From NCBI RefSeq assembly GCF_009764265.1, contig NZ_RWIR01000024.1, positions 248,001-312,000 of the forward strand: 64,000 bases of DNA, written 5' to 3'. This DNA is from Pseudomonas sp. PB101. GTDB taxonomy: Bacteria; Pseudomonadota; Gammaproteobacteria; Pseudomonadales; Pseudomonadaceae. The position numbers and the translations under genes are program-made. Shown here one piece after another: positions 60,491 to 64,000 of this stretch. The notes beneath the pieces were generated by a model that saw only the letters and a program-made list of their open reading frames with translations, searched no databases and was not told the origin of the DNA. Every line of letters begins with the position of its first letter. The stretch's first letter is position 1.

Positions 60491-63394
60491 CTACCCCTGG
60501 GGACCGAGCAGTGAACTTGCCAACAGCGCTTGCAGTGCCATCGGCTTGGCAAAATGATAACCCTGCGCCTGACCTGCGCCCATTTCGCGCAGCAACTCCA
60601 GCGTCGCTTGATCCTCGACACCTTCGGCCACCACGCTCAGGTCCAGCGATTCGGCCATGCGCACGATCGCCCGGACGATCGCACGACTGCGGGCGCTGGT
60701 GGTCAGCTCGAGGATGAAGGATTTGTCGATTTTCAAACCGCTGAATCGGTACTGATGCACATAGCTCAAGGACGAAAACCCGGCGCCGAAGTCATCGAGC
60801 ACCACCGACATGCCGTTGTCCGCCAGCTGCTGCATGGTCTGGCGCGCGATGGCCGGCTCGGCGACCAGCGCGCCTTCGGTCAATTCCAGGCAGATCCGCG
60901 AGGGCGAGACCCCGTGCTGCGCCAACAGGGCCAGCACTTCAGTGGCGAAATCGGGACGCGTCATGCTGTAGCTCGAGCAATTGACGTGCACCGCAGGCCA
61001 GTTGGCGTGTTCGGGTTGAGCGAGGATCGCGGCAATGCTGGTCAGCATGTACAGGTCCAGTCGACCGATCAGGCGCAGGCCCTCGAAGTCCGGCAGGAAC
61101 TCGCCCGGCGCGATCACCCGGCCGCCCGGCTGGTGCCAGCGGATCAGCGCTTCAAGGGCCAACAGTTCGCCGGTTTCGACGCTGACGATCGGCTGGAAAT
61201 ACGGCAGCAGTTCGTCAGTGCGCTTGAGCGCGTTGCGCAAGGCGCCTTCACGCTCGACCTGGTCGGAGACCTCACGGCGCACTTCCTGGTTGAACACCGC
61301 GTAGCTGTCGCGCCCGGCACTCTTGACCCGGTACATCGCCGCATCGGCATCGCGCAGCAAGTCGGCGGGCTCGTGGTGGAACTGAGTGTCGGCACTGACA
61401 ATGCCGATGCTGCAGGACGAGAAAACCTCATAGCCGTTGATGAAAAACGGCAGGTCGAACGCCACCAGGATGCGCTCGGCGATTTCGATCAACACCTCCA
61501 GCGGCGCTTCGGGCGCCAGTACCGAAAACTCGTCGCCGCCCAGGCGCGCCAGCATGTCGGTGTCCCGCAGGCAACCGCGCAAGCGGTGAGCGGCCTGCAT
61601 CAACAACAAGTCGCCGAAATGGTGGCCGAGACTGTCGTTGACCATCTTGAAGCGGTCGAGGTCGATGAACATCACCGCCAGATGCCCGCCTTCGCTGCCA
61701 AAACGCGACCAGGCCACATTGAGGCGCTGTTGCAGGTAGGTGCGGTTCGGTAGCCCGGTCAGTGCATCGTGGGCGTTTTCGTGCTGCAACTTGGCATTGG
61801 CATGATCGAGCTCGCGGGTGCGGCTCTGCACCCGGGCTTCGAGCTTGAGGTTGGCGGCATGGATCGCTTCGGCGGCCGTGCGACGCGACAACGCGGTGTC
61901 GATGTGCCGCGAGACGAAGGTCAGCAGTTCCTGGTCGCGCTGGGTATAGCGCACCTGCGCGGTATAGCTTTGTACCGCCAGCACGCCCCGCACGACGTCG
62001 TCTTCGAACAGCGGAATGCCCAGCCACGAGTGCGAGCGTACGGACTCCTGGGCAAGTTCGATCTCGCCCTGCGCAGACAGTCGCTCAGCTTCGCCGACGT
62101 CGATCAGGCAAGGCCGGCGCTGACGGATCACGTACTCGGTCAAGCCCCGGCGCCCGCGGCGTGCCGCCGGGCAGGTGGTCTGGCGTTCATCGACATAATA
62201 GGGAAACGTCACTTCACCGGTCGCGTCGTCGAACAGCGCTATGTAGAAGTTCTGCGCGAACAGCAGATCACCGACGATGCCATGCAAGGATTGAAACAAC
62301 TCGGCCATGTCACCGGGCTTGCTCGACAGTTCGGCAATCTGGAACAGCGCGCTCTGCAGATGTTCGGCACGCTCGCGCTCGGCCACTTCCTGCCTCAAGG
62401 CGTCGTTGAGCGCCGACAGTTCCAGGGTGCGACGCATCACCGTTTGTTCCAGGTCCTCGCGGTGCAGAATCCGGTCCAGCGCCATGGCCACGTGGCGCGC
62501 CACCACCAGGAACAAGGCACGGTCTTCAGCGCTGTAGGTGCGGGAAACGTCGTAGACCTGCATGGCCAGCATGCCAAACACGTCGTCCGAGGCATTTTTC
62601 AGCGGCGCGCCCATCCAGTACTCGGGACGCTCGCCCACACAGTAGAAACGCCGCTCGGCTTGCGCTGCGAGAATCCCGGCGGCGTCGATCAGCAATGGCT
62701 GGCCGGAGGTCAGCACCTGGCCGGTCAGCGACATGTGCGACAGATCGAGGTATTCGTAGTTCTCGGCTTCGAGCGCTTCCGGGTCAATGATGTCGACGTA
62801 GTACGGGTAATCGATCTTGCCGGTGTGCGGGTCATACAGCGCGAGATAGAAGTTCTCGGCGTCGATCAGGCTGGCCAGCAGACGGTGGACCCCCACCAGG
62901 AACACCGAGCGGTCACGGGTCGAGCTGGCCAGGTAGGTAATTTCGTAGAGCACACGCTGGGTGACCTGCGCACGGGCCAGGGTGTCGGTCTGCAACTGGT
63001 TGCCCAGGCGCTGGGCAAACCCGGCGAGCGCCGGCTCTGCGGCATCGTTGAGCGGTGCCAGCAGCCAACCCAGCACGCTTTCGCCTTTGCCGGTCGGCCA
63101 ACGGTGCAGGTTCGAGGCGTGGCAAAAGGCGTCGAAGTCTTCATTGGCAATGCTTGAAGGCCATTGCACCTGCGGGTCGCCCTGCCCGACCCGATGCATT
63201 TGTTCACCGGCGCGGTAAAACACCCAGGCGGTGCCATGGGTCCAGTTGCGCGCGGCGTCCAGCAAGCGTTCGATCGTGTCGTCGTTGCCAGCGTAAGCCA
63301 TGCCGACAGTATCCGGATTGACTGTGGATTGAAGTGCGGCAACTTCGCCATGGCTCGATTGCCGTCGGGAGTCGGTCAATGTACGAAAACTCAT
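60491..63394 (-). CDS. GAF-GGDEF-EAL cyclic-di-GMP signalling protein
   Basis: A 967-residue cytoplasmic protein. Two GAF domains (near 160-320 and 350-510) are each introduced by long helices; a coiled-coil linker (LKLEARVQSRTRELDHANAKLQHENAHDALTGLPNRTYL) leads to a GGDEF domain whose active-site ARLGGDEF is intact near residue 618. The EAL domain has LLALEALIRWHQPGG near 747, NCSSYSM and DDFGAGFSSLSYVHQYRFSGLKIDKSFI, so the phosphodiesterase also looks intact, although GEFLPDFEGLRLI replaces the usual PxxFIPxAE segment. No membrane segment is visible. It turns c-di-GMP over in response to an unknown cytoplasmic ligand. Confidence 0.9.
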   Translation of the reverse strand: MSFRTLTDSRRQSSHGEVAALQSTVNPDTVGMAYAGNDDTIERLLDAARNWTHGTAWVFYRAGEQMHRVGQGDPQVQWPSSIANEDFDAFCHASNLHRWPTGKGESVLGWLLAPLNDAAEPALAGFAQRLGNQLQTDTLARAQVTQRVLYEITYLASSTRDRSVFLVGVHRLLASLIDAENFYLALYDPHTGKIDYPYYVDIIDPEALEAENYEYLDLSHMSLTGQVLTSGQPLLIDAAGILAAQAERRFYCVGERPEYWMGAPLKNASDDVFGMLAMQVYDVSRTYSAEDRALFLVVARHVAMALDRILHREDLEQTVMRRTLELSALNDALRQEVAERERAEHLQSALFQIAELSSKPGDMAELFQSLHGIVGDLLFAQNFYIALFDDATGEVTFPYYVDERQTTCPAARRGRRGLTEYVIRQRRPCLIDVGEAERLSAQGEIELAQESVRSHSWLGIPLFEDDVVRGVLAVQSYTAQVRYTQRDQELLTFVSRHIDTALSRRTAAEAIHAANLKLEARVQSRTRELDHANAKLQHENAHDALTGLPNRTYLQQRLNVAWSRFGSEGGHLAVMFIDLDRFKMVNDSLGHHFGDLLLMQAAHRLRGCLRDTDMLARLGGDEFSVLAPEAPLEVLIEIAERILVAFDLPFFINGYEVFSSCSIGIVSADTQFHHEPADLLRDADAAMYRVKSAGRDSYAVFNQEVRREVSDQVEREGALRNALKRTDELLPYFQPIVSVETGELLALEALIRWHQPGGRVIAPGEFLPDFEGLRLIGRLDLYMLTSIAAILAQPEHANWPAVHVNCSSYSMTRPDFATEVLALLAQHGVSPSRICLELTEGALVAEPAIARQTMQQLADNGMSVVLDDFGAGFSSLSYVHQYRFSGLKIDKSFILELTTSARSRAIVRAIVRMAESLDLSVVAEGVEDQATLELLREMGAGQAQGYHFAKPMALQALLASSLLGPQG

Positions 63395-63746
63395 CAGGGC
63401 TCCCTGAGCCAGAAAACTGCCGATACGTGCTGACCGGCCGATATCAATATGCCATCAAACTGTCATTTAAAACTTATAGCTGTTTTTTTCAACGATTTGT
63501 TCACTTTAAAGCCAACTTTGAGACAGGCCACAAGTTATTCGCAATGACCTGGCCGAGACAACCGATTCAGCGGTTCGACAAGGAGCCTGTCATCAATAGC
63601 CAAGGGACTGTCGTCGAATGAAAAGCGCCCCCGACCCGGGGGCTTTTTAATGGAGGCACTAAAAAGTCTCTGGCATCGAGCCGACGGATACGACCGTTGC
63701 GCCTGTGTCACGAGTTGCCTGGTACGCCAGGCAGGAGAATAACAAT
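63395..63746. other. Intergenic region with terminator
   Basis: About 350 bases with no convincing gene. It holds the promoter of the minus-strand GGDEF-EAL gene, the terminator at 63625 and the ribosome site of the last gene. Confidence 0.45.
63625..63648. terminator. Intrinsic terminator (bidirectional type)
   Basis: GCCCCCG-A-CCCGGGGGC-type stem (GCCCCCGACCCGGGGGC) followed by TTTTT and preceded by AAAA. It follows no obvious plus-strand gene, so a short RNA or gene in 63425-63620 may exist that I could not identify. Confidence 0.75.
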
Positions 63747-64000
63747 ATGAAATTAGTGAAACGTCTTCTGGCCGCCGTGCCGCTCATGGCGCTGGCCATC
63801 GATGCCCATGCCGCCGTATCGAACCAGGAAGCCGCCCGGCTCGGCGCCAGCCTGACGTGGGTGGGGGCCGAAAAGGCCGGTAATGCCGACGGCTCCATTC
63901 CGCCCTACAGCGGTGGCCTGACCACTGCCCCCGCAAGCTTCAAGTCCGGCGACAGCATGCGCCCGGATCCCTTTGCCGGCGAACAGCCGCTGCTGGTGAT
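63747..64000 (+). CDS. DUF1329 protein, 5' part only
   Basis: From ATG 63747, with AGGAG ten bases upstream, the frame stays open for 84 codons to the window edge. The signal peptide is KLVKRLLAAVPLMALAIDAHA, then AAVSNQEAARLGASLTWVGAEKAGNADGSIPPYSGGLT, given here by its ends, is the highly typical start of DUF1329 proteins, periplasmic or outer-membrane proteins often encoded next to RND-type exporters and DUF1302 proteins. The rest of the gene lies outside the window. Confidence 0.8.
   Translation, partial: MKLVKRLLAAVPLMALAIDAHAAVSNQEAARLGASLTWVGAEKAGNADGSIPPYSGGLTTAPASFKSGDSMRPDPFAGEQPLLV

Noticed and set aside
63334..63621. A 95-codon plus-strand frame before the last terminator
   Set aside because: Its first part is antisense to the GGDEF-EAL gene and no start signal supports a shorter gene, although the terminator at 63625 leaves the question open.

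Overview
The window reads as one chromosomal segment of a fluorescens-group Pseudomonas. Supporting signs are GC-rich coding sequence with pseudomonad codon use, OprD porin and DctA families, the msuEDC/sfnR sulfonate locus, and many copies of the pseudomonad REP palindrome (GTAGGAGCCGGCTTGCCGGC type). The left 11 kb is visibly AT-richer and carries accessory genes. The rest looks like metabolic core or semi-core. A near-perfect XerCD dif site lies at 10939-10966, and GGGNAGGG (FtsK-orienting) octamers point towards it from both sides, so I read this as the replication terminus.

Left accessory region (1-11.6 kb): the start of a PD-(D/E)XK-like gene running off the left edge, a phospholipase D-fold nuclease-like gene, a complete Gabija anti-phage pair (gajA-gajB), an AbrB-like protein, two ParS/Xre-type antitoxin-like proteins with no visible toxin, an XRE regulator with a palindromic operator next to an unknown gene, an inositol-monophosphatase-family enzyme, several small unknowns and a HEPN-like protein beside dif.

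Sulfation module (11.9-20.9 kb): two divergent operons. One encodes a DUF1214 protein, a sulfotransferase, an SDR dehydrogenase and a DHH phosphoesterase. The other encodes an SRPBCC protein, CysD and a CysN-CysC fusion, followed by a LuxR-type regulator. Together they can make the sulfo donor PAPS, transfer the sulfo group and possibly remove PAP. A 40-bp dyad sits in the divergent promoter. The substrate is unknown.

LacI regulon (21.1-30.9 kb): an HpsN/HisD-like dehydrogenase, a ThuA-like protein, a ThDP enzyme, a GMC oxidoreductase, a LacI regulator and two MFS transporters. Four copies of the palindrome GTTATACGTATAAC (one with a single mismatch) mark the promoters. The pathway is not one I recognise.

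Middle (30.9-45.7 kb): DCC and GNAT proteins; a catabolic locus of opine-dehydrogenase-family and 3-hydroxyacyl-CoA-dehydrogenase-family enzymes with AraC regulator, MFS transporter and OprD porin, linked by 20-bp-phased GATTGCGCAG repeats; DinB and CBS proteins; dctA with a tartrate/D-malate dehydrogenase and LysR regulator; a glycine-zipper lipoprotein and a phosphoesterase.

Sulfur-scavenging locus (46-57.4 kb): msuE-msuD-msuC-sfnR converge on sfnB, an SnaA/DszA-type monooxygenase and a MetIQN-type ABC importer. It is bracketed by nearly identical REP clusters. The right end holds a nitrilase-family enzyme with a polyamine-type binding protein, a metallopeptidase-like secreted protein, a GAF-GGDEF-EAL protein and the start of a DUF1329 gene.
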